NCBI RefSeq assembly: GCF_000494755.1
Contig: NC_022657.1
Span: 4,626,001 to 4,690,000 of the forward strand
DNA length: 64,000 nucleotides
Source of the DNA: Amorphoplanes friuliensis DSM 7358
GTDB taxonomy: Bacteria > Actinomycetota > Actinomycetes > Mycobacteriales > Micromonosporaceae
Direction: 5' to 3'
The notes beneath the pieces were generated by a model. That model made no database searches. It was not told the origin of the DNA and saw only the letters and a list, made by a program, of their open reading frames with translations. The position numbers were made by a program, and so were the translations under genes. Position 1 is the first letter of the stretch, and every line of letters begins with the position of its first letter. Below, piece by piece: positions 49,301 to 58,577 of this stretch.

Positions 49301-51197
49301 CCCGGCGCACGGTGCGCAGCAGGTAGTTCTTGCGGTCGAGCGGGTCGTGGTCGGTCCGCGTCCGCCGGGGTGCGGGGCCGGTGACCGGTGCGTGGTGGTC
49401 GAAGGTGGCGTCGAGGACACCTTCGCCGCGGGTGAGCGCCGGGAGCCGTTGCTGCATCTCGTGGACGTGGGCGGCGGGCAGGTCACCCTCGACGACGCAG
49501 ACCGTTCCGTGCAGATCGGTCTGCAGGGGTACGCCGCGCAGGGCGCCGAGGACGGGCAGGACGGTGCCGAGCAGGTCCGCCGGGAGCTCCAGGGTGAACC
49601 GGTGGATCGGCTCGAGCACGCGGGTGCCGGCGCGGCGCAGGGCCTCCATGAGTACGAGCGGGGTGAGCAGGCGGAAGTCGCCGGCGGTGCTGGACATGCT
49701 CTTGTCGAAGGTGCCGTGGGAGTGGCTCTGGCGCGCCCAGTACCCGTTGCGGGTCAGGGTGACGGCGCAGTCGGTGACCTGCCAGCCGTGCAGGCCCTGG
49801 GTGAGGGTGTCGTGGACGGCCTCCTCGACGGCCTTGAAGAACGCCGGGGGCATGGAGCCGAGTTCGACGCCGAGGCCGAAGGTGATGCCGGTGCCGGGTT
49901 CGACGCGCAGGCCGATGGTCGCCAGGAACGGGCCGGTGCCGATCTCCTCGGTGGCCTCGCCGGTGCCGGTGGGGCGTTCGACGCAGATCGTGGTGGTCTC
50001 GCGGAAGGTGACGTGCAGGCCGTACGCGTCGGCCAGGGTCGCCTGGATGACCTCCTTCTGGACCTCGCCGTAGAGGGACAGCGCGAGGTCGTGGCGCAGG
50101 TTGATCAGGGGGTCCTGGTCGGCGAGTTCGGTCAGGGCGGCGTAGAGCGCACCGCGGTCGGCGGGGTCCGCGGGTTCGACGACGGTTTCCAGGGTCGGTG
50201 GTGCGAAGAGGTGCCCGGCGGCCGGTGGTGGTGTGCCGAGGGCGTCGCCGATGCGCACGGCGGGCAGGCCGCGGAGCTGGGCGATGCTGCCGGCGGTGGC
50301 GCAGGATCCGCGGCGGGCGCCGGCGTCGGTGAAGACGGTCAGCGCGGTGACGCGGCCGGTGGGCGTACGGTCGCGGACCCGCAGCGTGCCGGAGAACAGC
50401 CGGGCGTACGCGATCTTCTCTCCGGCGTCTCCGCGCTCGACCTTGAAGACCGTCCCGGAGAGCGGGCCGTCCGGATCGCCGGAGGCGGCCGGTAGCAGCG
50501 TGGTGAGGGCGGCGGCGAGCTCGGGGACACCGGCGCCGGTGATGGCCGAGCCGGAGAGGACCGGGTACACGAGGGCTCGGCGGGTCTGCGCGGCCAGTTC
50601 GTGCTGCAGGTCGACGTGCTCGCCGGTGACCAGGGCGGTGAGCAGCTTGTCGTCGTGATCGGCCAGGACGTTACCCAGGGCGGGATCCGTCCAGGGGCCG
50701 ACGTGGGCGGCCGGTGTGCCGGCGTCGTGGACGGTGTCCAGGGCGACGGCGGCGGGAGTCAGCCGGGTCCTGAGCTCGGTGAGCAGGTTCCGGGCGCCGG
50801 TCCGGTCGATCTTGTTGACGAAGATGAGCGCCGGGATCCGCAGGCGGTTCAGGGTACGCATCAGGATGCGGGTCTGCGCCTGGACGCCTTCGACGGCGGA
50901 GACGACCAGCACCGCGCCGTCGAGGACACCGAGGACACGTTCGACCTCGGCGATGAAGTCGGGGTGCCCGGGTGTGTCGATCAGGTTGACGGTGAGGTCA
51001 CCGATCGCGAACGAGACCACGGCGGCCTTGATGGTGATGCCGCGGCGGCGTTCGAGGTCGAGGGTGTCGGTGCGGGTGCTGCCCGCGTCGACGCTGCCGA
51101 GGTGGTCGATGACACCCGCGTGGAGCAGCAGGCGCTCGGTCAGGCTGGTCTTACCGGCGTCGACATGGGCGAGGATTCCGAGATTGAGCGAAGGCAA
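49293..51197 (-). CDS. Tet(M)/Otr(A)-like ribosomal protection GTPase
   Basis: 634 residues. G1 is AHVDAGKTS (10-18), then RRRGITIKAA (G2), DTPGHPDF (G3) and NKIDRTG (G4). EF-G-like domains II-V follow, and the size equals the Tet(M)/Otr(A) family rather than EF-G (~700). These proteins remove tetracycline from the ribosome. In antibiotic-producing actinomycetes an otrA-like gene often gives self-protection; here no biosynthetic cluster is visible, so the true ligand is uncertain. The start is TTG 51197. A 35-codon reading frame begins upstream and overlaps it. Confidence 0.9.
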   Translation of the reverse strand: MPSLNLGILAHVDAGKTSLTERLLLHAGVIDHLGSVDAGSTRTDTLDLERRRGITIKAAVVSFAIGDLTVNLIDTPGHPDFIAEVERVLGVLDGAVLVVSAVEGVQAQTRILMRTLNRLRIPALIFVNKIDRTGARNLLTELRTRLTPAAVALDTVHDAGTPAAHVGPWTDPALGNVLADHDDKLLTALVTGEHVDLQHELAAQTRRALVYPVLSGSAITGAGVPELAAALTTLLPAASGDPDGPLSGTVFKVERGDAGEKIAYARLFSGTLRVRDRTPTGRVTALTVFTDAGARRGSCATAGSIAQLRGLPAVRIGDALGTPPPAAGHLFAPPTLETVVEPADPADRGALYAALTELADQDPLINLRHDLALSLYGEVQKEVIQATLADAYGLHVTFRETTTICVERPTGTGEATEEIGTGPFLATIGLRVEPGTGITFGLGVELGSMPPAFFKAVEEAVHDTLTQGLHGWQVTDCAVTLTRNGYWARQSHSHGTFDKSMSSTAGDFRLLTPLVLMEALRRAGTRVLEPIHRFTLELPADLLGTVLPVLGALRGVPLQTDLHGTVCVVEGDLPAAHVHEMQQRLPALTRGEGVLDATFDHHAPVTGPAPRRTRTDHDPLDRKNYLLRTVRRVS

Positions 51198-51258
51198 GAT
51201 ACGTCATGTCCTTGGGTGAGATGGCCGGGGCCGGAAGGGACACGAACGTCGCTCGCAT
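51151..51258 (-). CDS. Candidate leader peptide overlapping the ribosomal-protection gene
   Basis: 35 residues, MRATFVSLPAPAISPKDM, then TYLAFAQSRNPRPCRRR. It begins 61 nt upstream of the TTG start and ends 47 nt inside the main gene in another frame, so its translation would interfere with or couple to the main start. Leader peptides control several ribosome-protection and erm genes through drug-stalled ribosomes. The ribosome site is weak, and translation is not demonstrated. Confidence 0.4.
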   Translation of the reverse strand: MRATFVSLPAPAISPKDMTYLAFAQSRNPRPCRRR

Positions 51259-51355
51259 GGGTTTCTCGTCTCGGTAGAGGGCTGGTCGTCACCACCTTCG
51301 CAAGCGCGCCGGTTCGGGGCCACCGCTTTTCCGCGGACGGGTTACGCTGCCCGCC

Positions 51356-51745
51356 ATGTTTCTCAATCCCGTCCGGCACATCACCGTCGATGCCCACGAC
51401 CCGCACGCGCTCGCCCTGTTCTGGGTCGGCGTCACCGGGTACGCGATGGACGAGGAGCCCGACGACGACGAGGTGCTGATCACCCCGCCGGAGCCGAATG
51501 CACCCGGGTTGCTGTTCATCCGCGTCCCCGACGACAAGGTCGTCAAGAACCGCGTGCACCTCGACATCCAGCCCCCGGTGGGCACCCGGGACGAGGCCGT
51601 CGAGCGGTTCCTCGCCGCGGGCGCGTCCGTGTACGAGGATCACCGCACGCCGGAGGGCCTGGGCTGGGTCACCATGCGCGATCCCGAGGGCAACGAGTTC
51701 TGTGTCGAGCGCAGCGCCGTCGAGCGCGGTCTGACGGCGGCGTGA
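51356..51745 (+). CDS. VOC-superfamily protein
   Basis: 129 residues, with the glyoxalase_6-type ending WVTMRDPEGNEFCVERS and the central KVVKNRVHLDIQPP. The closest relative in the window by motif is the VOC protein at 3794. The gene overlaps the acetyltransferase start (GTGA at 51742-51745). Confidence 0.88.
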   Translation: MFLNPVRHITVDAHDPHALALFWVGVTGYAMDEEPDDDEVLITPPEPNAPGLLFIRVPDDKVVKNRVHLDIQPPVGTRDEAVERFLAAGASVYEDHRTPEGLGWVTMRDPEGNEFCVERSAVERGLTAA

Positions 51746-52236
51746 CGGCGTTTCCGCTGCTCCGGCCCTGGCGAGACGAGGACGCGCCTGCGCTGATCGC
51801 GGCGGCGGGCGACGCGGAGCTGCAGCGCTGGACCACCGTACGCGTCCCCGACACCCCGGCGGCTCTGCAATGGCTGAGCGTGCAGCACACCGGCTGGAGC
51901 AACGGCACCCGCTACAGCTTCGCCGTGCTCGACGAGCGGGAGCAGCTGCTGGGCAACGTCGCGCTGAAGCGGCCCGGAGCGTTCGGCGAGACCGAGGTCG
52001 GCTACTGGACGGCCGAGCACGCCCGCGGCCGCGGTGTCGCGTCCCAGGCGGTCGAGGCACTGAGCCGGTGGGCGTTCGAGACGTTCCCGGAGGTGCAGCG
52101 GCTGGCGCTGCTGCACCAGGTCGGCAACGTCGCGTCGTGCCGGGTCGCGCTCAAGAGCGGTTTTCCGTACGAGCGGACGCTTCCTGCGCAGGGACCGTAC
52201 CCGCAGGACGGTCACCTCCACGCGCGTCCGCGGTGA
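51742..52236 (+). CDS. GNAT-family acetyltransferase (RimJ/RimL type)
   Basis: 164 residues. It begins LLRPWRDEDAPALIAAAGD, a RimJ/RimL-type opening, and has the acetyl-CoA element GYWTAEHARGRGVASQAVEAL and VGNVASCRVALKSGF. It is translationally coupled to the VOC gene. The last ~85 nt run over the 3' end of the convergent oxidoreductase gene. Confidence 0.88.
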   Translation: MTAFPLLRPWRDEDAPALIAAAGDAELQRWTTVRVPDTPAALQWLSVQHTGWSNGTRYSFAVLDEREQLLGNVALKRPGAFGETEVGYWTAEHARGRGVASQAVEALSRWAFETFPEVQRLALLHQVGNVASCRVALKSGFPYERTLPAQGPYPQDGHLHARPR

Positions 52237-53008
52237 CCTCGTCGCGCCAGGCGATCCAGCGCTTCAGGTCCGTGAGGTCGAAGTCCGGGCCGGAGGCCAG
52301 CACCACGAAGAGTGTCACGCCGTGCTCGCGGTAGGCCGGGGCGACCTCCCACGGGTCGCCGCTGACGAACGTCGAGCGTTCGATCTCCCCCGGGTCGCGT
52401 CCCCGGTCGTGGCAGAAGCCGTCGAGCAGCCGTGACTTCTCGCCGAGCTCGTCACCCGAGGCGAAGGTGTGCCAGATGTCGGCGTGCCGGGCCACCAGGC
52501 GCAGCGTTTTGGGGCCGCCCCCGGCCACCAGCACCGGGATGGGGCGTGTCGGTGGCGGGTTCAGCTCCGCGAAGCGCCGCTCGATGCGTTCCAGGGCCAG
52601 GCCGAGATCGCGTACGCGTTCAGCGGGCGTACCGAACTCGTAGCCGTACTGCGTGTACTCCCACTCGCGGAAACCTGCGCCCAGACCGAGGACCAGGCGG
52701 CCGTCGCTGACGTGGTCGACCGTGCGCGCCATGTCGGCCAGCAGGTCCGGGTTGCGGTAGCTGACACAGCTGACCAGTGCACCGATCTCGGCCCTCGACG
52801 TCGACTCCGCCCAGGCGCCCAGCATCGTCCACGCCTCGAAGTGCTTACCCTCGCGGATCTTGCCGAGCGGGAAGAAGTGGTCCCAGTTGAAGATGACGTC
52901 GACCCCGAGCGCCTCCGCGGCCGTGGCGGCCTCACGGATCGCCGTGTAGCCGGCGTGCTGCGGTGCGAGCTGGACGGCGATCCGGAGACGACGCGGAGAA
53001 CTGGTCAT
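52151..53008 (-). CDS. LLM-class F420-dependent oxidoreductase
   Basis: 285 residues. The luciferase-like TIM-barrel features are RLRIAVQLAPQHAGYTAIREA, VIFNWDHFFPLG, SCVSYRNPDLLADMARTVD, GRLVLGLGAGFREWEYTQYGY and IPVLVAGGGPKTLRL. F420-type members of this length are abundant in actinomycetes. It is coupled to the upstream DUF6204-like gene (ATGA, 53005-53008). Confidence 0.9.
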   Translation of the reverse strand: MTSSPRRLRIAVQLAPQHAGYTAIREAATAAEALGVDVIFNWDHFFPLGKIREGKHFEAWTMLGAWAESTSRAEIGALVSCVSYRNPDLLADMARTVDHVSDGRLVLGLGAGFREWEYTQYGYEFGTPAERVRDLGLALERIERRFAELNPPPTRPIPVLVAGGGPKTLRLVARHADIWHTFASGDELGEKSRLLDGFCHDRGRDPGEIERSTFVSGDPWEVAPAYREHGVTLFVVLASGPDFDLTDLKRWIAWRDEVTADARGGDRPAGTVPAQEASARTENRS

Positions 53009-53364
53009 GTGGTGCGACGGGCCTCTTCCTTTTTGCCGCGCTTACCGAGGGGCACCTGCGACATGTCCACCGCCTGCGAGGTGAGGTTCTTGTACGCGTA
53101 CCCGTGCTCGGTGAGATAGGTGGCCGCGGCCGTCTCGGCGTGCCGGACCACCGCGGGGATGTCCTGCTCGGTCTCGGCCGTGCCGGCGAACCGGAAGGTG
53201 AAGAACGGCCGTGTCGCGATGTCGTAGGTCAGCGAACCCTCGGCAGTGTAGGCGGCGAACGCCACGTCGTGTTCCCCCGCACGCTCGAGCAGGCCGGCGC
53301 GCTGCTCGTCGGTGAGGGCGTCGAAGGCGCCGCGGACGGTGACCCGGATGGTGCGTGTGCTCAT
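53005..53364 (-). CDS. DUF6204-like small protein
   Basis: 119 residues. It reads MSTRTIRVTVRGAFDALTDE, then GSLTYDIATRPFFTFRFAG, and ends with a basic tail. The pattern is the one I associate with DUF6204 in actinobacteria; the name is from memory. ATG 53364 was chosen over a more distal start because the family begins at MSTRT. Function unknown. Confidence 0.65.
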   Translation of the reverse strand: MSTRTIRVTVRGAFDALTDEQRAGLLERAGEHDVAFAAYTAEGSLTYDIATRPFFTFRFAGTAETEQDIPAVVRHAETAAATYLTEHGYAYKNLTSQAVDMSQVPLGKRGKKEEARRTT

Positions 53365-53413
53365 GCCGCGACCGTAGAGGTCATGGCGAGCGGGTTCCAC
53401 CGAGATTCGCCGA

Positions 53414-55093
53414 TCACCGTTTCGGCGGGGACAGCGGGCGGGGCCCGTCCTGCGGCCCGAACGCGGTCAGGAACTTGTCGCGGAACGCGTTCATCGGCCA
53501 CACCGGTGCCTGCGGTGCGGGCCGGATCCCGTTGGTCCAGCCCCAGCCGTCGATCTTGTCGAGCACGGTCCGGTCGCGGGCGACGATCGTGATCGGCACG
53601 TCGTGGCTCGCCGTGTCCCCGACCACGATCGGCGCCGGCTGGTGGTCGCCGAGGAACACCAGCACCAGGTTGTCGTCGCCGTACTCGCGGACCCAGGAGA
53701 CCAGGCTGTCGATCGAGTACTTGATGGACTTGGCGTACTCGGCGCGGACGAGGGCGGCGTCCTTCCAGATCTCGGCCTGCGTCGCGGCGCCCTTCTGCTG
53801 CTCGGCGAAGATCGAACCGTCGCCGAGCTCGTCCCAGCCGACCAGTGCGGGGATCGGCGCCCACGGCGTGTGACTGGAGACGAAGGTGAGCTCGGCCATC
53901 AGCGGTCCCCGGCCCGGCCTGGTGTACTCCCGGTCGGTGAAGGACTTGAGGGTGAACTGGTCCGGCATCGTCGCCCAGCTGAACTTCGGCCCGTGATAGC
54001 CCAGCGTGTGCGAGTCGTAGACCCGGTCGAACCCGTAGAACTGTCCCTCGGGCCAGGCGAAGGTCACACCGGGCTCGACACCGACGGTCTGCCACGCCGC
54101 GGTCTTGCGGAACGCGCTGGTCAGCGTCATCCGGTCACCCGAGACCAGGCTGCGGTACCGCTGCTCGTTGTTGATCCACACCCCGGACTGGAACGTCGAG
54201 TGGGCCAGCCAGCTCCCGCCGCCCGAGGTCGGCGAGGTGAGGAACCCGCTACGGGCGGAGTACCCAGCCGCGGTCAGCTGCCGGTTGCCGTCCTCCAGGG
54301 TCGCGTCGACACGCTGCGACAGTTTCGGGTCCTCGATCGCCGACCGCCCGTAACTCTCGATGAAGGTGAACACCACGTCCTTGCCGCGCAGCCCGGTCAG
54401 CAGCCGGTCGGCGGGCAGGTCCCGGAACGCGTCCTCACCGGCCTCGGTGGCGAACGAGCGGCGGTCCTCCAGGGCCGCGGGGACCTTGAGCACGTTGTCG
54501 TGGGCCAGGTCGGCGGCGCTGTCGGACGCGACGTACACCCCCGGCACCAACGACGTGCCGAGGAACACGGTCACCAGCCAGGCCGTCGCCACCACCGCGA
54601 CACCGCGGCTGGAGGCGGTCCGGTGCGCGGCCGCGACCCGCGCCAGGCGGCGGACGGCCAGCGTCATCAGCACCAGCACGGCGATCGCGAGCAGCACCGC
54701 CCCGATCACCGCGGCGATCGCCGCCGGCCTGCTGTAGGAGTCCTTCACGAAGCGGTACGCGTCGGCGAACAGCGGCCAGTCCAGCACCGGGTCGAACTGC
54801 CGCGCCAGGAAGGTGAAGAACCCCATGTCGATGATCTTGATGATGGTCAGCAGCCCGAGCACCGCGCCGAGCACCGCGGCGACGATCCCCCGGGCGCGCC
54901 CCGGCAGCACGAGCAGCACCGCGAACACCACGATGCCCTCGATCGGAATCCGCACAAAAGCCGCGGGAATCGACGAGCCTTCGGGAAGCCGCGTGATCTG
55001 GTCCGGCACGATCAGGGCCAGGTAGACCAGCACCGCGGCCAGCACGGTGAGCACCACCGCGGCGGTCCGGCGAAAGCGCTTGAAGAACGACAA
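53414..55093 (-). CDS. LtaS-like membrane sulfatase/phosphotransferase
   Basis: 559 residues. Five N-terminal membrane helices (about 10-30, 45-65, 70-90, 125-150, 168-190) lead to an extracellular alkaline-phosphatase-fold domain. Its metal-site elements are FTFIESYGRSA and LVFLGDHQPAP, with a likely nucleophile segment SPTSGGGSWLAHST. Relatives transfer glycerol- or ethanolamine-phosphate to envelope polymers. Which reaction applies is unknown. The start is TTG 55093. Confidence 0.85.
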   Translation of the reverse strand: MSFFKRFRRTAAVVLTVLAAVLVYLALIVPDQITRLPEGSSIPAAFVRIPIEGIVVFAVLLVLPGRARGIVAAVLGAVLGLLTIIKIIDMGFFTFLARQFDPVLDWPLFADAYRFVKDSYSRPAAIAAVIGAVLLAIAVLVLMTLAVRRLARVAAAHRTASSRGVAVVATAWLVTVFLGTSLVPGVYVASDSAADLAHDNVLKVPAALEDRRSFATEAGEDAFRDLPADRLLTGLRGKDVVFTFIESYGRSAIEDPKLSQRVDATLEDGNRQLTAAGYSARSGFLTSPTSGGGSWLAHSTFQSGVWINNEQRYRSLVSGDRMTLTSAFRKTAAWQTVGVEPGVTFAWPEGQFYGFDRVYDSHTLGYHGPKFSWATMPDQFTLKSFTDREYTRPGRGPLMAELTFVSSHTPWAPIPALVGWDELGDGSIFAEQQKGAATQAEIWKDAALVRAEYAKSIKYSIDSLVSWVREYGDDNLVLVFLGDHQPAPIVVGDTASHDVPITIVARDRTVLDKIDGWGWTNGIRPAPQAPVWPMNAFRDKFLTAFGPQDGPRPLSPPKR

Positions 55094-55168
55094 CCCGACG
55101 ATCCTTACGAGGCGGTGAACACCGGAGAGTACCCACCATGAGTAGCACGTGTGGCATCTTCAACTGCC

Positions 55169-56092
55169 ATGACCTACGCCGATTTCGGTACGCGCGAAGC
55201 CCGGGGTGTCTCACCGACCTACGAACGGCTGGCCCTGGCCGTGTCCCGCGACGACGAGCTGCTGGCCCTGATCGCCACCCTGCCCCCGGCCAAACGCCAG
55301 CCCAACCTGCTCTTCGGTGTCGTCCGCTTCCTCGGCGGCCCGGTCGAGGACCCCGCGGTCTTCCACGACTGGGTCCTGGAGCACTGGCCGGCGATCGAGC
55401 CGGAGCTGCTGTCGCGGGCCACCCAGACCAACGAGGCCGGCCGCTGCGCCGTGCTCCTGCCCGTCCTCGCCGCCCTGCCGGGACCCCTGGCCCTGCTGGA
55501 GGTCGGCGCGTCCGCCGGCCTGTGCCTCTACCCCGACCGGTACTCCTACCGCTACGGCGACCACACCCTCGGCACCGGCGAGCCGCTGCTCGAGTGCGAC
55601 GCGACCGGCCTGACCCCGCCGGCGCAGCTCCCGCAGGTCGTCTGGCGCGCCGGCCTCGACCTCAACCCCCTCGACGTCACCGACCCGGCCGACGTGGCCT
55701 GGCTCGACGCCCTGATCTGGCCCGAACACCACCACCGCCGGTCCCGCCTGCGCGCAGCCGCCGCGGTCGCGGCCGCCGACCCACCCCACCTCGTACGCGG
55801 AGACGTCCTCGACGACCTGCCCGCGCTGGCCGCCCAGGCCCCGCCGGACGCCACCCTGGTGGTCTTCCACACCTCGGTGCTCTACCAGGTGCCGGCCCCA
55901 CGCCGCGAGGCGTTCGCCGAGCTGGTCACGTCGCTGCCCGGCCACTGGATCTCCAACGAGGCCCCGGACGTCGTCGCGTTGGACAACCTCCCCGACCCGC
56001 CGGACGCGTCCCTGCACAACGTTCTCGCGCTGGACGGCACACCCCTGGCCTGGACCCGCGGCCACGGCCAGTCCCTGACCTGGTTCGGCTGA
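55169..56092 (+). CDS. DUF2332-family protein
   Basis: 307 residues. It opens FGTREARGVSPTYERLALAV and has GPLALLEVGASAGLCLYPDRYSY, characteristic of DUF2332. The EVGASAGL loop resembles a SAM-binding motif, so a methyltransferase-like fold is possible. ATG 55169 is used. It is divergent from the sulfatase gene. Confidence 0.8.
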   Translation: MTYADFGTREARGVSPTYERLALAVSRDDELLALIATLPPAKRQPNLLFGVVRFLGGPVEDPAVFHDWVLEHWPAIEPELLSRATQTNEAGRCAVLLPVLAALPGPLALLEVGASAGLCLYPDRYSYRYGDHTLGTGEPLLECDATGLTPPAQLPQVVWRAGLDLNPLDVTDPADVAWLDALIWPEHHHRRSRLRAAAAVAAADPPHLVRGDVLDDLPALAAQAPPDATLVVFHTSVLYQVPAPRREAFAELVTSLPGHWISNEAPDVVALDNLPDPPDASLHNVLALDGTPLAWTRGHGQSLTWFG

Positions 56093-56134
56093 CTCACACC
56101 ACCAGCGGAGCCTCACGCCGGTAGTTTGCTCCGC

Positions 56135-56917
56135 ATGCGCTTCACGATCGACAGCGTTCCGAAGCGGCCCGGCCGGACCAACGAGGACTTCGCCGGCGTG
56201 GTGCCGGGCGCGGCGGTGGTGATCGACGGCGCGGGCATCCCCGGCACCGAGGAGATCTGCCGGCACGGTGTCGCCTGGTACGCCCACCGCCTCGGCGGCA
56301 CCCTCCTCGGGCTCCTGCCCCTCGACGGCAGCCTGACCACGCTGCTCGCCGAGGCCATCGAGCAGGTCACTGATGCTCACCGCGACACCTGCGACGTCGC
56401 CAGTCCGATCAGCCCGTCCGCCACCGTGGCCCTGCTGCGCGTCCGCGAGGGGACCGCCGAGCATCTCGTGCTCGGCGACACGACCGTGGTGCTCGACCGT
56501 CACGACGCGGCGCCGCTGGTCGTCACCGATGCCCGCGAGGTGGTCATCAGCCGGACCTACGAGGCGCGGCTGAAGGACGTCCCGGCCGGCAGCGACGACT
56601 ACCGCCGGATCCTGGCGGAGCTGCGCACCCACCGCAACCAGCCCGGCGGCTTCTGGCTGGCCAAGGACGACCCCCGCGCCGCCGCGCAGGCCCGTACCGG
56701 AAGCTGCCCGGTCGCCGGCCTGCGCGGGGCGGCCCTGCTCAGCAACGGTGCCGGCCGCTTCGTGGACCGCTTCGGCCTCAGCGACTGGCCCGGCCTGCTG
56801 GCAATTCTCACCACAACCGGTCCTGACGAAGTCATCCGCCGCGTCCGCGAGGCCGAAGCCCACGAGAACGTCGCTCCCGACGACGCGACGATCGTCCACT
56901 GCACCGCCCTGCGATAA
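56135..56917 (+). CDS. PP2C-like phosphatase
   Basis: 260 residues. It reads RPGRTNEDFAGVVPGAAVVIDGAG near the N-terminus and ENVAPDDATIVHCTAL at the end, which fit the metal-binding Asp motifs of PP2C-like proteins, although the core DG is VIDGAG. The middle is less typical. A TAGTTT box lies 6-7 nt before the ATG, suggesting a leaderless start. The substrate is unknown. Confidence 0.7.
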   Translation: MRFTIDSVPKRPGRTNEDFAGVVPGAAVVIDGAGIPGTEEICRHGVAWYAHRLGGTLLGLLPLDGSLTTLLAEAIEQVTDAHRDTCDVASPISPSATVALLRVREGTAEHLVLGDTTVVLDRHDAAPLVVTDAREVVISRTYEARLKDVPAGSDDYRRILAELRTHRNQPGGFWLAKDDPRAAAQARTGSCPVAGLRGAALLSNGAGRFVDRFGLSDWPGLLAILTTTGPDEVIRRVREAEAHENVAPDDATIVHCTALR

Positions 56918-57052
56918 GCCTCCTCACCCCGAGGGGGGGTCTGCGTCTCACCCGCGAGAGGGAGAAGGCACTCCCGCCGGTGATGGACGACGTGGCCGCC
57001 GCGCACGCCGAGGATGGATCTCGACAAGCCACATCGGACGCAGAGGAACCTC

Positions 57053-58552
57053 ATGAAGAAGCAACGATTCGCCGCCGCCCTGGCCGCGGTGGCCGTGGGT
57101 GTCACCGGATGTGCCGCTGCACCGATGGCCACGGCCGGTGCCCGGTCCACGCTGACGGCGTCCGCCGAGACCGTGCGGGCCCTGGCCGAGTGCCCGGAGC
57201 TGCCCGGACTGCCGACCGCACGCTGCGGGCAGATCACCGTGCCGCGGGACCGCAGCAACCCCGGCAAGGGCACGATCGACGTCGGGTTCGCCCTGGTGCC
57301 GCACACCGACACGTCGCAGCCGGGACTGGGCACGATCGTGCCGAACCCGGGCGGTCCCGGCTCCTCGACCATCGACCTGGCCGGCCAGCTGTTCGCGGAG
57401 TCCCTCCAGCCGCTGCTCGACCGTCGTGACCTGCTGCTGATCGACACCCGCGGTGTCGGCCGCTCGACCCCGCTGAGCTGCGCGGCGCTCGACGGCCCGG
57501 CCCGGGTGTTCGCCCCGTTGCCGCAGCAGCGCCGGCTGATCGGTGAGTGCGGCGACCAGCTCGGCGACACCGTGTCCGACTACACCAGCATCGCGGTCGC
57601 CGACGACGTCGACGACATCCGGGCGACGCTGGGCCTGAGCCGCCTCGACCTGCTCGGCATCTCCTACGGCACCTATCTGATGGCCACCTACGCCCAGCGG
57701 TACCCGGACAACGTGCGCACGATCAGCCTGGCCGGCGCGTACGCGATCAATGTCGACACCACCGGCGAGGTCAACGCCGTCGCGTTCCGGCGAGCGGTGC
57801 GCCTGGTCTGCGAGCGGACCGGCCGGTGCGACGGCGACCGGGTGATCTCGGACCTCGCCGCGCTGATGAAACGCCTGCGCAAGCACCCCGAGAAGCTCAC
57901 CGTCGTCCACGAGGGCGTCAAGCACCGCGTCACGCTGGACGAGTGGCAGATGACCTCCGTGGCCGGGAAGGTCTACTCCAACCAGCCCGACACCGCGACC
58001 GAGCTGGCCCTGGCGAAGGCCGCCGCTGCAGCACGCCACGGCGACCTCGCCCCGGCACGCGCCCTGGTCCGCAAGAGCCTGCTCAAGTCGGCCGAGGACT
58101 ACTCCTACGGCCCCGGCCTACTCTCCGACGCGCAGTCCTGGGCCGTCACCTGCCACGACTACCTGCGCGACTTCGACTACGCCGACCCGGTCGCGAAGCG
58201 CACCCGGCAGTACACCAGCACCCAGGCGAAGCTCGACAACGCCGACTTCAGGCCGTTCTCCGCGCAGGTGTGGGTCTCCCGGGCCGACTACGACACCGGT
58301 GCGTGCCTGCGCTGGCCGGCCGATGCCACCGCACAGCCGCCGTTCCCGGCCGGCGCCGCGATGCCCGACGTGCCGGTCCTGGTCCTCAGTGGTGACCTCG
58401 ACGCGAACACCCCGATCGAATCCGGCGACGCGGCCGCCGCGCAGTTCCCGCACGCCACCCACAAGGTGATCACCGGCGCGGGACACACCCCGGCCAGCAC
58501 CCCCGAGGGTGTAGGCGAGATCATCGACTTCATCCGCGACGCGAAGGTCTGA
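57053..58552 (+). CDS. Secreted lipoprotein alpha/beta hydrolase, S33 tripeptidyl-peptidase-like
   Basis: 499 residues. The signal peptide ends in a lipobox VTGC (Cys20). The hydrolase domain has the oxyanion segment NPGGPGSS, nucleophile elbow GISYGTYL, acid SGDLDANTP and histidine GAGHTPAST. A C-terminal TAP-like domain (about 400-499) is also present. It probably removes peptides outside the cell at the membrane. Start ATG 57053 follows GAGGAA by 5 nt; an upstream in-frame start at 57014 would add a non-signal extension. Confidence 0.9.
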   Translation: MKKQRFAAALAAVAVGVTGCAAAPMATAGARSTLTASAETVRALAECPELPGLPTARCGQITVPRDRSNPGKGTIDVGFALVPHTDTSQPGLGTIVPNPGGPGSSTIDLAGQLFAESLQPLLDRRDLLLIDTRGVGRSTPLSCAALDGPARVFAPLPQQRRLIGECGDQLGDTVSDYTSIAVADDVDDIRATLGLSRLDLLGISYGTYLMATYAQRYPDNVRTISLAGAYAINVDTTGEVNAVAFRRAVRLVCERTGRCDGDRVISDLAALMKRLRKHPEKLTVVHEGVKHRVTLDEWQMTSVAGKVYSNQPDTATELALAKAAAAARHGDLAPARALVRKSLLKSAEDYSYGPGLLSDAQSWAVTCHDYLRDFDYADPVAKRTRQYTSTQAKLDNADFRPFSAQVWVSRADYDTGACLRWPADATAQPPFPAGAAMPDVPVLVLSGDLDANTPIESGDAAAAQFPHATHKVITGAGHTPASTPEGVGEIIDFIRDAKV

Positions 58553-58577
58553 CCGGGCGATGCGGAGAGGGGGCGTC

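Noticed and set aside
56918..56990. Terminator between the PP2C-like and lipoprotein genes
   Set aside because: Only short GC runs (CACCCCGAGGGGGGG) pair weakly, and no U-run follows.
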